DNA of 64,000 nucleotides, from contig CAVZHQ010000002.1 of assembly GCA_963775125.1 (NCBI GenBank), positions 682,001 through 746,000 of the forward strand, given 5' to 3'. The translations under genes were made by a program, and so were the position numbers. This DNA comes from JAHECQ01 sp963775125 (GTDB lineage Bacteria; Actinomycetota; Acidimicrobiia; Acidimicrobiales; SZUA-35). A model generated the notes under the pieces. The model made no database searches, was not told where the DNA came from, and saw only the letters and a list, made by a program, of their open reading frames with translations. Positions 16,951 to 26,150 of the stretch are shown here, one piece after another (the stretch's first letter is position 1; each line of letters starts with the position of its first letter).

Positions 16951-19239
16951 ATGCGGCGCATTTTCCTCTGTCCCCTCGTCTTGGCGTTCGCCTTGACCTT
17001 CCCGGCGTCAGTCCTCGCCGGCACCGCGGTCGCGGCACCTTCAGACGACGGGTACCGCCAGACCGACGGGACGATGATCGTCGAGACGAGCGACCACCGA
17101 CGCACTGATGAGATGACGATCGGCGATGTCCTCGCCATCCGCGAAACCCTCGGCGAGCCGCAATCGAACCCCGTCGTCGGTGCCCGAGGGACCGCCGCGC
17201 TGAATGGCGGAATCCGGGCGACGTACGAACCCAGCGTACCGAACGCAGTCCGCACGGTTGTTTCCGCCGCGTTGGCCCAGTGGGACGCCGCCCTGACCAC
17301 CAACGTGCCCGTCGTGGTTCACGTCGGCTGGGAATGCTTCAACAACCCGGGAGTCCTCGGGTTTGCCGGGCCCAACCATCTCTACACCAGCCCGACACTG
17401 CCGACCGGCAACCAGTACCCGGTGGCGTTGGCCAACACCTTCGCCGGTCGGGATCTGAATGGCGCCGACGCAGAGATCGTCATGGGGTTGAACGCCGAGC
17501 TGGCCGGCTCGAACAGCTGCGGGTTCGCGACCAACGAGTGGTACATCTCGACCGGCGCTGCCGTCGGTGGTGGGCAGATCGATCTCTACTCCGTCGTGCT
17601 CCACGAACTCGGCCATGGCTTGGGCTTTCTCGGATCGGCCTTTCAAGAACCGAGCCAAGCGGCGGCACTGGACCTGCCGCCCTACGCCTACGACGGGTTT
17701 GTCTTCACCGGGGCCACACGCCTCCTGGACACAGGTAATCCGAACGGGCAGCTGACGGTCAACGATCTGTTCTTCGATCTCGGCGGCGGCCATCGCACCC
17801 GCCTCTACGCGCCGTCGGCGTTCGAGAACGGCAGTTCGTTCTCGCACTTCGACCTCAGCGTCATTGCCCAGCCCGGGGAACTCATGACACCGGCCCTGGG
17901 CAATGGGCAGATCCGCAGGGTGCTCGATGCGCCCGTGCTCGCGGTACTCCAACAACAGGGATGGAACGTCGTTCCTCGAGCGGTCGCGCCGGTCAGCCTC
18001 ACCGTCGCAAGCGCCAACGGCTCGGCCACCGTCAGTTGGGCCCACAACCTCGGCGCCTACGGGTTGCCTCCTCTCGGCTATCGAGTCGACGTGCTGCTCG
18101 GGGGCGCCGTCGTCGCCACCTCGTCGGTCGCCGGAACCGAAACGTCGGCCAGCCTTGGCGGCTTGACCAACAACACCACCTACACGGTCGTGGTCACCCC
18201 CCTTGATGCTCGTGGCTCCGCCCCGGGCAGCCAGTCGTGCTTCTACCTCGCTCAGGCCCCGTCGGCACCTCAGCTCGTGCGGTCTGACGGAATCGGACGG
18301 ACCCGGGCCATCACGTGGCAGGCACCGGCCAGCCCCGGTGCGGGCGGCGCCGTCTCCTACGGAGTGCAGTATCGGATGGTCGGCGCCGATTGGCAGGACG
18401 CCGGCAGCACCGCGTCGCTCTCGCTCACCACCGGACCGCTTCCGGCCGGCACCTACCAGTTCCGGGTCATCGCCAGTAACTCCTTTGGTGCAGGGGCGTG
18501 GGGGTACTCGACGTTCATCGGGGTGGGCGACTCATACATCCGACCCATGCCCCTGGACAGTCAGGTGAGCCGCCTCTATTCGGCCTACTTCGTCCGCTCC
18601 CCCGAGCAGGGTGGCTTCGACTACTGGGTGGCTCAGCGCGCCAACGGACGGCCGCTCAATGATGTCTCGGCCAACTTCGCGGCGTCGCCCGAGTTCGTCG
18701 CCGCCTACGGATCCCTGTCGAACAGTGCGTTCGTCGACCTGGTCTACACCAATGTCGTCGGTCGACCGGCCGACAGCGGCGGACGGGCCTTCTGGATCGA
18801 CTACCTCAATCGAGGCAACAGCCGGGGTGCCGTCATGATCGGCTTCTCCGAGTCCGCTGAGTACGTCCTTCGGACGGCCACCATCGCCCCGACCACTGCA
18901 GCGGTGGGCAAGATCCAGCGGCTCTACCTCGCGTTCTTCCAGCGCGAGCCCGACGCAGCCGGGCAGGCGTTCTGGGTCTCCCGACTGGGAAGCGGAACAT
19001 CGCTCAACAGCATCGCCAATAGCTTCGTCGGGTCGAGCGAGTTCCAGAACGCGTACAGCTGCCTCAGTGATGCACAGTTCGTCCAGCTCGTCTACCGGAA
19101 TGTCCTCGTTCGCGACGCTGACGCCGGCGGCCTCTCCTTCTGGACTGCCCGGTTGGCGGCCGGCGTCACCCGCGGCGAGATGATGACCGGATTCTCCGAA
19201 TCGCCCGAGTTCATCACCCGGACGGGCTCGATCACCTGA
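16951..19239 (+). CDS. Secreted zinc metalloprotease with fibronectin III and DUF4214 domains
   Basis: Secreted protein of 762 residues from the ATG at 16951, which gives a clear signal peptide (MRRIFLCPLVLAFALTFPAS, cleavage near VLAG/VAA). The N-terminal domain has the zinc motif HELGHGLGFLG, as in matrixin-like proteases, and should be the catalytic part. Two fibronectin type III-like domains follow (about residues 350-540), then two DUF4214 repeats, each with a pattern of RLY-AYF-R-P and FSES-EF. DUF4214 is frequent in actinobacterial exported proteins; its function is unclear. A GTG at 16906 is a less likely start. Its end overlaps hemL by 8 bases on the other strand. Confidence 0.85.
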   Translation: MRRIFLCPLVLAFALTFPASVLAGTAVAAPSDDGYRQTDGTMIVETSDHRRTDEMTIGDVLAIRETLGEPQSNPVVGARGTAALNGGIRATYEPSVPNAVRTVVSAALAQWDAALTTNVPVVVHVGWECFNNPGVLGFAGPNHLYTSPTLPTGNQYPVALANTFAGRDLNGADAEIVMGLNAELAGSNSCGFATNEWYISTGAAVGGGQIDLYSVVLHELGHGLGFLGSAFQEPSQAAALDLPPYAYDGFVFTGATRLLDTGNPNGQLTVNDLFFDLGGGHRTRLYAPSAFENGSSFSHFDLSVIAQPGELMTPALGNGQIRRVLDAPVLAVLQQQGWNVVPRAVAPVSLTVASANGSATVSWAHNLGAYGLPPLGYRVDVLLGGAVVATSSVAGTETSASLGGLTNNTTYTVVVTPLDARGSAPGSQSCFYLAQAPSAPQLVRSDGIGRTRAITWQAPASPGAGGAVSYGVQYRMVGADWQDAGSTASLSLTTGPLPAGTYQFRVIASNSFGAGAWGYSTFIGVGDSYIRPMPLDSQVSRLYSAYFVRSPEQGGFDYWVAQRANGRPLNDVSANFAASPEFVAAYGSLSNSAFVDLVYTNVVGRPADSGGRAFWIDYLNRGNSRGAVMIGFSESAEYVLRTATIAPTTAAVGKIQRLYLAFFQREPDAAGQAFWVSRLGSGTSLNSIANSFVGSSEFQNAYSCLSDAQFVQLVYRNVLVRDADAGGLSFWTARLAAGVTRGEMMTGFSESPEFITRTGSIT

Positions 19240-20515
19240 TCGGTTCCTTGGCAATCCCCGTTGCCACCTCGGCGGCCGCTTCGACCGTTCGATCGAGGTC
19301 GGCATCGGAGTGGGCGAGGCTGGGGAACAGGGCCTCGTAGGGCCCGGGGGCCAACGCAATCCCACGATCGAGCATGCCGTGGAAGAACCGCCGGTACAGG
19401 CCGTTGTCCGCCGCTTCCTTGGCGTCGTCGTAGTTCCGAACCGAACGGTCGGTGAAGAACAATCCGACGAGCGGGCCAACGCACGGTACCTGCGCTGCCA
19501 CCCCGGCTTCGCCGAACGCCGTCGCCAGTCCGGTGGCCAGATGTTCCGCCTTCGCTCCGAGTTCGAGGTAGCGGTCGTCGGTCATCTGGCCCAGCACCGC
19601 GAGTCCAGCGGCGGTTGCCAACGGGTTACCCGACAGCGTGCCCCCTTGGTACACCGGGCCGAGGGGGGCCACGTTGGCCATGATCTCCTTGCTGGCTCCG
19701 AACGCTCCGACGGGCAGGCCGCCACCGACCACCTTCCCGAACGCCCAGAGGTCGGGATCGACACCAGACCAGACGGTGGCGCCACCTCGCCCCATTCGAA
19801 ATCCCGTGATGACTTCGTCGAAGAAGAGCAGGGCACCGACACGGTCGCACTCGGCACGAAGCGCAGCAAGGAAGCCGGGCTCGGGTTCGACCAGTCCCAT
19901 GTTGGCTGCCACCGGCTCGACCACGAGGACGGCGACATCCTCATCGAGCGTCGGAACGACGTTGTAGGGAACCACCACGGTGTCGGCGACGGCCGACGGT
20001 GGAACCCCGGCCGAGCCGACGAGACCTTGATTGGCGATACCCGATCCGCCGGCAGCGAGAAGGGCATCGGCGTGTCCGTGATAGCAGCCGGCAAACTTCA
20101 CGACCTTGGACCGGCCAGTGGCTCCTCGTCCCAGTCGAATGGCCGACATGGTCGCCTCGGTGCCCGATGAGGTCATCCGGATCATCTCGAGACCCGGCAC
20201 CCAAGACGTCATCAGCTCGGCGAGTTCGACCTCGGCGCGGGTGGGGGCGCCATAGGTGGTCCCTCTGGTCGCTGCGTCGGTGATTGCGGCGATGACGACG
20301 GGGTCAGCGTGGCCGAGCAGCGAAGCACCGTAGCTCTGGACATAGTCCAGGTATTGGGTCCCCGCCTCGTCCCACACGTACGCACCATTGGCCCGGGCCA
20401 CGAAGTACGGAGTACCGCCGACTGAGAGAAACGCTCGGACCGGCGAGTTGACACCGCCGGGCAGGACATCGCACGCCCGTTTGTACAGCTCGGTGTTCTG
20501 GGTCGAAGGGGTCAT
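19232..20515 (-). CDS. hemL: Glutamate-1-semialdehyde 2,1-aminomutase
   Basis: PLP enzyme that converts glutamate-1-semialdehyde to 5-aminolevulinate, the second step of the C5 heme pathway. The 427-residue protein begins MTPSTQNTELYKRACDVLPGG, typical for GSAM. The motif FDEVITGFRMGRGG and the PLP lysine in FGKVVGGGLPVGAFGA are present. The open frame runs further upstream into hemB, but ATG 20515 matches the family N terminus. It is the last gene of the hemACDBL cluster. Confidence 0.95.
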   Translation of the reverse strand: MTPSTQNTELYKRACDVLPGGVNSPVRAFLSVGGTPYFVARANGAYVWDEAGTQYLDYVQSYGASLLGHADPVVIAAITDAATRGTTYGAPTRAEVELAELMTSWVPGLEMIRMTSSGTEATMSAIRLGRGATGRSKVVKFAGCYHGHADALLAAGGSGIANQGLVGSAGVPPSAVADTVVVPYNVVPTLDEDVAVLVVEPVAANMGLVEPEPGFLAALRAECDRVGALLFFDEVITGFRMGRGGATVWSGVDPDLWAFGKVVGGGLPVGAFGASKEIMANVAPLGPVYQGGTLSGNPLATAAGLAVLGQMTDDRYLELGAKAEHLATGLATAFGEAGVAAQVPCVGPLVGLFFTDRSVRNYDDAKEAADNGLYRRFFHGMLDRGIALAPGPYEALFPSLAHSDADLDRTVEAAAEVATGIAKEPIR

Positions 20516-20543
20516 TGAGCATCCTGTTCGGTCGCGTCTCGGA

Positions 20544-21527
20544 TCAGCCGAGAAGCTCGGCGACCTCGGCCGCCAAGTAGGTGAGCATGAAGTCTGCGCC
20601 GGCGCGCTTGATTGACGTGAGCGTCTCGATCGCGGCCGCGTCACCGTCGATCCAACCGTTGGCGGCGGCCGCCTTCAGCATCGCGTACTCGCCGCTCACG
20701 TGATATGCGGCCAGTGGAACATCGAAGGCATCGCGTGCTTGGCGAATGACGTCGAGATACGGCAACGCCGGTTTGACCATGATCATGTCCGCGCCCTCGG
20801 CCAGATCGAGTCGTATCTCCTGCAGGGACTCCCGGCCGTTCCGAACGTCTTGTTGGTAGCCCTTGCGGTCTCCACCATCGGCAATGGTCACGTCGACCGC
20901 ATCCCGGAACGGACCGTAGAACGAACTGGCGTACTTGGCCGAATAGGCAAGCACGGACACCGACTCGGCGTGCCCGTCGGCATCGAGGGCGGCCCTGATC
21001 GCTGCGACCTGGCCATCCATCATGCCGGACGGGGCCACGATGTCGGCCCCGGCGCGAGCCTGCGCCACTGCCGCCCTTGCGTACAACGAGAGCGTTGCGT
21101 CGTTGTCGACTTCGCCTGCTGCGGTCACGATGCCGCAATGGCCGTGATCGGTGTATTCATCGACGCAGACGTCGGCCATGAGCACCAGGCGCGAGCCGTA
21201 GGCCCGCCGCAACTCACGCAGCGCCACCTGAACGATCCCCTCCGGGTTCCAAGCCTCTGACCCCTCCGCATCCTTCCGAGCCGGAACTCCGAACAAGATG
21301 ACGCCCGGCACCCCGAGTTCGACCAGCCGACCAGCTTCGACGACGAGAGAATCGACGGTCTGTTGCGCCACCCCGGGCAGCGAGGCGATGGGCTGAGGGG
21401 CCGAGATTCCCTCACGGACGAACAGCGGGGCAATGAGATCGTCGACCGAGAGCGTCGTTTCGGCTACCAGGCGACGAAGGGCCGCCGTTCGACGAAGTCG
21501 CCGGGGCCGATGGGTGGGGAAGCTCAT
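20544..21527 (-). CDS. hemB: Porphobilinogen synthase (delta-aminolevulinate dehydratase)
   Basis: Condenses two 5-aminolevulinate molecules to porphobilinogen. The 327-residue protein shows the Schiff-base lysines in AYSAKYASSFYGPFRDA and in MIMVKPALPYLDVI. The metal-site segment reads DVCVDEYTDHGHCG: it keeps the first and last cysteine of the zinc type but has Asp where the middle cysteine stands, so metal use may be mixed. It lies between hemD and hemL in one cluster. Confidence 0.95.
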   Translation of the reverse strand: MSFPTHRPRRLRRTAALRRLVAETTLSVDDLIAPLFVREGISAPQPIASLPGVAQQTVDSLVVEAGRLVELGVPGVILFGVPARKDAEGSEAWNPEGIVQVALRELRRAYGSRLVLMADVCVDEYTDHGHCGIVTAAGEVDNDATLSLYARAAVAQARAGADIVAPSGMMDGQVAAIRAALDADGHAESVSVLAYSAKYASSFYGPFRDAVDVTIADGGDRKGYQQDVRNGRESLQEIRLDLAEGADMIMVKPALPYLDVIRQARDAFDVPLAAYHVSGEYAMLKAAAANGWIDGDAAAIETLTSIKRAGADFMLTYLAAEVAELLG

Positions 21528-21569
21528 GCCTGCAGGCTACGAGGTTGACCCAGCGAGTGAGCGGGCGGA

Positions 21570-22301
21570 TCAACGGAACGCTCGCACGAGCGCGGCGACG
21601 ATGCCATCGACGTCGTGGGGATCGGCTTCGACGGTGGGCGGCATCCCCTGTTCCCGCATTCGTTCCGAGGTCCGAGGTCCGATGCTCACGAGCACCGGTG
21701 GCAGTGGCGCGAGCCCAGCGGACCGATAACCGTCGACCAGAGACGGTGACGTGAAGATCGCAGCATCCGCGGCACCCGCGGCCGAGCGCTGCCACGGTTC
21801 GGGCGGAACCTCGACCAACCGATAGGCATCGACCCGTTCCACTCGAAATCCCCGCATGGTGAGACCATCGACGAGATCGGGGCCGGCGAGCTCGGCCAAC
21901 GGGGCGAGGACCCGATTGTCGCCGCGGTGTGGAAGCTCGGCCGCGAGATCCTGCGCAGTCGCCCTCGACGGCACGAAGGTGACCGGTGCGCCCAACGTCC
22001 GGAGGGACGCGGCGGTCGCCTGCCCGACCGCCGCCAGACCAGGATGGTCGACCACCAACCCGGCCGCCAGGTCGGCGACCGAACGGACGCCGTTGCTCGA
22101 GGTGAACACGACCCAGTCGAAGTCCGTCAGACGTTGAACGACCCCGGCGAGCGCAATGCCGGAGTCGGCCGGCGGCCCGACTCCGAAGAGCGGAACAACC
22201 ACCGGGATTCCTCCGAGCTCCTCGATCGCTGCCGCAAGCGTTCCCGACTGCTCGATCGTGCGGAAGACCGCCACACTTCGCCCGGTCAGTGCTCCGGTCA
22301 C
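21570..22301 (-). CDS. hemD: Uroporphyrinogen-III synthase
   Basis: Cyclises hydroxymethylbilane with inversion of ring D. Members are poorly conserved, but the 243-residue length, two Rossmann-like halves, the segments DWVVFTSSNGVRS and DAAIFTSPSLVDGYRSA, and its overlap by 4 bases with hemC identify it. It is a single-domain protein, without the fused methyltransferase often found in actinobacterial HemD. Confidence 0.9.
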   Translation of the reverse strand: MTGALTGRSVAVFRTIEQSGTLAAAIEELGGIPVVVPLFGVGPPADSGIALAGVVQRLTDFDWVVFTSSNGVRSVADLAAGLVVDHPGLAAVGQATAASLRTLGAPVTFVPSRATAQDLAAELPHRGDNRVLAPLAELAGPDLVDGLTMRGFRVERVDAYRLVEVPPEPWQRSAAGAADAAIFTSPSLVDGYRSAGLAPLPPVLVSIGPRTSERMREQGMPPTVEADPHDVDGIVAALVRAFR

Positions 22302-23188
22302 AGCCGAGCGCGGAGCCGCTGCGCGAGCGCACGCCCCGGTCGATCGGCGGGAAGCCCGATGACCGAGCCACGCTCGATTCGTCCTGGTTGCCCGTCGACG
22401 GTCGAATCGACCGGGTGGGCCAGCAGCCCGACCACCGACAACACCCCGTCGGCTCGGAGCTGCGCGTAGGCCCCGGCGGGAAGGTCGCAGTCGCCGCCCA
22501 ACTCGACGAGGAAGTCCCGCTCGGCCTCGACGACCCGCCGCGTTGCCGGGTGGTCGATCGACGCCAGCCGCCGCAAGGTTGCCGCATCGTCACCTCGACA
22601 CTCGACCGCCAAGGCCCCTTGTCCAACCTGGGGCAGCATGACCGACGGTTCGAGAAAATCAACGACTGCGGCACGGAGACCAAGGCGCTCGAGCGCTGCG
22701 GCCGCGATGACGACGGCATCGAACTCGTCGAGTCGGGAGAGTCGGGTTGCGATGTTGCCGCGCAGCTCAGCGAACCGAAGATCCGGGCGAACCTCGGCCA
22801 GCTGGACTCGCCGTCGCTGGGAACCGGTGGCGACCACGGCGCCCGTTGGCAAACGGTCGAGGGCACAGCCGACGAGTACATCTCGCACATCGCCGCGAGG
22901 AGGGAACGCTCCAAGACTCAGACCAGGGGGCGTGACCGCCTGCAGGTCCTTCGCGCTGTGCACGGCAATGTCGGCTCGGCCATCGAGGACGACCTGCTGG
23001 ATCTCCTTGCAGAACGCGCCCTTTCCGCCGATCTGCGAGATGGCCAAGTCGAGACGGGCATCGGCCGTGGTCTCGAGGGCGACGATCTCGACGTCGAGCA
23101 AGGAGTCGGCCGAGCGCAGCAACGACACCACGTGTTCGGCTTGCCAGAGGGCCAGCGGGCTACGCCGGGTCGCAACCCGCAGGGTCAC
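22298..23188 (-). CDS. hemC: Porphobilinogen deaminase (hydroxymethylbilane synthase)
   Basis: Polymerises four porphobilinogens to hydroxymethylbilane (296 residues). The start MTLRVATRRSPLALWQAEHV, the segment AVHSAKDLQ and the cysteine in LGGDCDLPAGAYA, which holds the dipyrromethane cofactor, are all present. It overlaps hemA by 4 bases upstream and hemD by 4 downstream, so the three are translated together. Confidence 0.96.
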   Translation of the reverse strand: MTLRVATRRSPLALWQAEHVVSLLRSADSLLDVEIVALETTADARLDLAISQIGGKGAFCKEIQQVVLDGRADIAVHSAKDLQAVTPPGLSLGAFPPRGDVRDVLVGCALDRLPTGAVVATGSQRRRVQLAEVRPDLRFAELRGNIATRLSRLDEFDAVVIAAAALERLGLRAAVVDFLEPSVMLPQVGQGALAVECRGDDAATLRRLASIDHPATRRVVEAERDFLVELGGDCDLPAGAYAQLRADGVLSVVGLLAHPVDSTVDGQPGRIERGSVIGLPADRPGRALAQRLRARL

Positions 23189-24441
23189 GAGAAACCGAAG
23201 AGCTCGCGGGTCACCTCGGCCAGGCGATCACCGCGGGGGGTGCCGGCAGCAGCGCGGAGTTCGGCCGACGGAGCGTGCAGCAATTTGGCCACGACCGCGC
23301 GGGTCAGCGCTTCGACTGCTTCGAGCTGGGCACCGTCGAGTTCACCGAGCCGACTGCGATAACGGTCGAGCTCGACGGAACGAACGCCGTCGGCCCATCG
23401 ATGGAGGGAGCCGAGCAGCGGTTCGACCTCTCGGGCACGAACGGCGTTGCGATAGCGGTCGAGTCCGTCAGCGATGACCGCCCGCACCGCGGGAACTTGC
23501 TCTTGTCGACGTTCGATGCCCCGGTTGGCCAGTGCCTGAAGGGAGGTGAGGTCGAGCAGGCTGGCGCGGGGATCGAAGCCGACTGCCGGATCGATGTCAC
23601 CAGGCATCGCAAGATCGAGCAGCAGGGTCGGACCATCGCCGAGATGCTCGATGCCGATGAGGACAACGCCCGACGCGGTGGCTGACACCACGACATCTGC
23701 GCCGGCAACCAGCAGCGCCAACTCGTCGATCGAAGCGGGTCTGCCGCCGAGTTCGGCTGCCAGGGCCTGCGCCTTCTCGGGTGTTCGATTGACGATGGTG
23801 AGGTCGAGGACTGCGGCCGTGTCGTTGGCCACCTTCATCAGCGCCGTCGCGACGGACGAGCCCACTTCTCCCGCACCCACGAGCACCACACGCTGGCCGT
23901 GGAGGCTCGGCGTGCGCTCGAGTACCAATTCGACAGCGGCGTGGGACAACGATGCGGTATGTTCACCGATGGTGGTCTCCGACCGGACTCGCTTGCCCGT
24001 GCTGAGCGAATGCTGGAAGAGCGCGTTGAGCACCGGGCCGGTGGCCCCTTCGGACCGGGCCGCCTCGAACGCCAGCCGAACCTGACCGAGGATCTCGTGT
24101 TCACCGAGAACGACCGAGTCGAGGCCCGCCGCCACCTCGAAGAGGTGTTGCACGGCGTCATCGTGGTAGTGCACGTAGAGGTGCTCGACGAACTCGTCGA
24201 CCGGGACGCCCGAAACGACGGCGAGAGCTTCTCGTGCCGCCTGATACCCCTCGTGGAACCGCTCGGCATCGACGTAGAACTCGGTGCGGTTGCACGTTGA
24301 CAACACGACCGCTTCGTTGATGAAGGGACTGCCGAGAATCTCGACCAACGCCTTGGGCACGACATCCGCCGCAAGCGCGACATCACCCAATACCGATGCG
24401 GGGGCACTGCGATGGTTGAGCCCGAGGGCGATGACGGTCAT
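23185..24441 (-). CDS. hemA: Glutamyl-tRNA reductase
   Basis: First enzyme of the C5 heme pathway, reducing glutamyl-tRNA to glutamate-1-semialdehyde. The 418-residue protein has the family start VIALGLNHRSAPASVL, the active-site cysteine in LSTCNRTEFY and an NADPH-binding core (VVLVGAGEVGSSVATAL). It follows rex by 160 bases, the arrangement known from streptomycetes, which suggests that heme supply is set by the NADH/NAD ratio. A GGAG ribosome-binding site precedes the ATG. Confidence 0.96.
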   Translation of the reverse strand: MTVIALGLNHRSAPASVLGDVALAADVVPKALVEILGSPFINEAVVLSTCNRTEFYVDAERFHEGYQAAREALAVVSGVPVDEFVEHLYVHYHDDAVQHLFEVAAGLDSVVLGEHEILGQVRLAFEAARSEGATGPVLNALFQHSLSTGKRVRSETTIGEHTASLSHAAVELVLERTPSLHGQRVVLVGAGEVGSSVATALMKVANDTAAVLDLTIVNRTPEKAQALAAELGGRPASIDELALLVAGADVVVSATASGVVLIGIEHLGDGPTLLLDLAMPGDIDPAVGFDPRASLLDLTSLQALANRGIERRQEQVPAVRAVIADGLDRYRNAVRAREVEPLLGSLHRWADGVRSVELDRYRSRLGELDGAQLEAVEALTRAVVAKLLHAPSAELRAAAGTPRGDRLAEVTRELFGFS

Positions 24442-24457
24442 GCGACTCCAGCCAGCT

Positions 24458-24474
24458 CTGGCGCAAAGCGCCAG
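24458..24474 (-). promoter_or_regulatory. Hairpin in the hemA leader
   Basis: CTGGCGC-AAA-GCGCCAG is a perfect 7-base-pair stem with a three-base loop. It ends 16 bases before the hemA start, next to the ribosome-binding site, so it may limit translation start or protect the 5' end. No run of T follows, so it is not an intrinsic terminator. Confidence 0.4.
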
Positions 24475-24565
24475 CAGGCGATCGGTGTGAACCCAGTGTC
24501 TCGCGCGGCGAGGCCTCCGGCCAACTCTGGCGGCGGTTCTCCTTGCGTGTCTTTCGTCACGGGTT

Positions 24566-24594
24566 GGTTACAGGCGGGTGGGATACAGGCGGGT
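24566..24594. repeat. Two direct repeats between rex and hemA
   Basis: GGTTACAGGCGGGT and GGATACAGGCGGGT stand 15 bases apart, 13 of 14 bases identical. They lie just after the rex stop, about 125 bases before the hemA start. Could be a regulator site for the hem genes; unidentified. Confidence 0.4.
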
Positions 24595-24601
24595 TGGCAG
24601 A

Positions 24602-25294
24602 TCATGCGTTCGGCTCCACGGCCAGCGGTAGTCCGGCGCCCGACCGCGCTCCGGTCGTCCGACGTTGATAAAAGCTCAGAATCTGCAGCTCGGTGGCCAG
24701 ATCGACTCGTCGGACCTCCACCCAGGCCGGCACAACCAGTGCCTCCTCCGTGAAGTTCAACAGCGAGGACACCCCGAGCGCAACGAGTTGATCGGCAACG
24801 ACCTGGGCCTGATCGGCCGGCGTCGCCACGATGCCGACCCCGATGCCGGCATCGCGGACGACTCGTTCGAGCTGGTCGAGATGCAGCACTTCCAGATGAC
24901 CGATGTGCGTCCCGACCAACGCCGGGTCGACGTCGACGAGCGCTCGGACCGGGAAGCCGCGAGCAGCAAGACCCTGGTAGTTGGCCAGCGCACGTCCAAG
25001 GTTGCCGGCACCCACGATGACCACCGGCCAGTCTTCGCTCACTCCGAGGAGCAGGCCGATCTCGTGGATCAGGTAGCGGAGGTCGTAACCGAGCCCACGC
25101 GTACCGGCGATCCCGAGGGAGGCCAGATCGCGCCGGACGGTCGCGGGATTGACGCCCGTCTCTTCGGCCAGACGATCGGACGAGACACTGGACAGTCCGA
25201 GTGATACCAGTTCGACGACCGAACGCAGATAGGCGGGCAGGCGACCCACCGTGGCTCCCGATACCGGGGCCCCCAACTCCGCATCGCTGGTCAC
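24602..25294 (-). CDS. rex: Redox-sensing transcriptional repressor Rex
   Basis: Dimeric repressor that senses NADH/NAD and controls respiratory genes (230 residues). The N-terminal winged helix contains SSVSSDRLAEETGVNPATVRRDLASLG, and the Rossmann domain has VVIVGAGNLGRALANY. The tail after FYQRR is not conserved. It stands upstream of hemACDBL. Likely targets in this window are the bc/nuo cluster (site at 15728) and possibly itself (site at 25311). Confidence 0.95.
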   Translation of the reverse strand: MTSDAELGAPVSGATVGRLPAYLRSVVELVSLGLSSVSSDRLAEETGVNPATVRRDLASLGIAGTRGLGYDLRYLIHEIGLLLGVSEDWPVVIVGAGNLGRALANYQGLAARGFPVRALVDVDPALVGTHIGHLEVLHLDQLERVVRDAGIGVGIVATPADQAQVVADQLVALGVSSLLNFTEEALVVPAWVEVRRVDLATELQILSFYQRRTTGARSGAGLPLAVEPNA

Positions 25295-25310
25295 AACGGA
25301 AGGATACGCC

Positions 25311-25328
25311 GTGAATTCACAAGTTCAC
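25311..25328. promoter_or_regulatory. Rex-like half-sites upstream of rex
   Basis: GTGAATTCACAAGTTCAC contains three Rex-type half-sites (GTGAA, TTCAC, TTCAC), 17-35 bases before the rex start. The spacing does not fit the standard N4 dyad, so autoregulation is only suggested. Confidence 0.4.
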
Positions 25329-25427
25329 GAACGACGCCGATGCTCAAGTTCGTCGACGACTGGGCCGAGAACCAGGGGAGTTCTGTTCGCCGGGTCTGTC
25401 GACCCGGTACTCCCCTTCCTGAGGTCG

Positions 25428-26142
25428 ATGATGATCCAACCGACGAACCAGCACCGAGCGACCAGACTGATGGTCATTGTCGCCGTGCTCTTCGGCCTGC
25501 TGGCCGGCAGCCCGAACGGCGCCGCCGCCTCCGAGGCCACCGACGAGGCCCAGTTCGTCACCCTGATCAATGATCTTCGGGCCTCCCGCGGACTTCCCGC
25601 CCTCGAGGTGCACCCCCAGCTGGTGCCCCCGTCTCAGGACTGGGCGGCACACATGGCAACCACCGGGACCCTCGCCCACGCTCCCGACCTCTCCGTGGGC
25701 GTCACTGTCTACTGGACGAAAACTTGGCGAGAACGTCGGTGTGGCTCCGCAAGGGCAGATCCAGGAACTCTTCGATGCCTTCGTTGCGAGCCCCGCCCAT
25801 TTGCAGAACCTGGTCGACCCGCAGTTCCGCTACGTGGGTGTCGGGGTGGTGTACGACCAGTCGGGTCAGATGTGGACCACGCACCGGTTCATGGCCCTGG
25901 GTGACACCCCGGCCGCGACGACAACGACCCGGCCGGCGACCACGTCGGCGCCGGGGCGAACACCCGCAACCCAACCCGGCGGATCGACACCGACGACCGC
26001 TCCTCCGGCAACGACCACAACGGTCCCCTCCACCACGACATCGAGTTCGGTGCCGCCGACGCTGCCACCCAACAACGCCGGCCCCTTGGCTCCGACCTCA
26101 GTGGCCGGCGTGCTGGCCTCGATGGCGGGCTCGGGTATCTGA
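25428..26142 (+). CDS. Secreted CAP (SCP/PR-1, YkwD-like) domain protein with a +1 frameshift
   Basis: Exported protein of about 237 residues after joining two frames. It has a signal peptide (LMVIVAVLFGLLAGSPNGAAAS) and a CAP domain with FVTLINDLRASRGLPALEVH, WAAHMATTGTLAHAP, then LGENVGVAPQG and SPAHLQNLVDPQFRYVGVGV. The C terminus is a Thr/Pro-rich linker (TTTTRPATTSAP) with a hydrophobic end. The frame changes at an AAAA run near 25718, one A too many, which looks like a homopolymer error. CAP proteins act outside the cell; the exact activity is unknown. The GAGG before 25428 supports the start. Confidence 0.8.
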
Positions 26143-26150
26143 TCGCCCGT

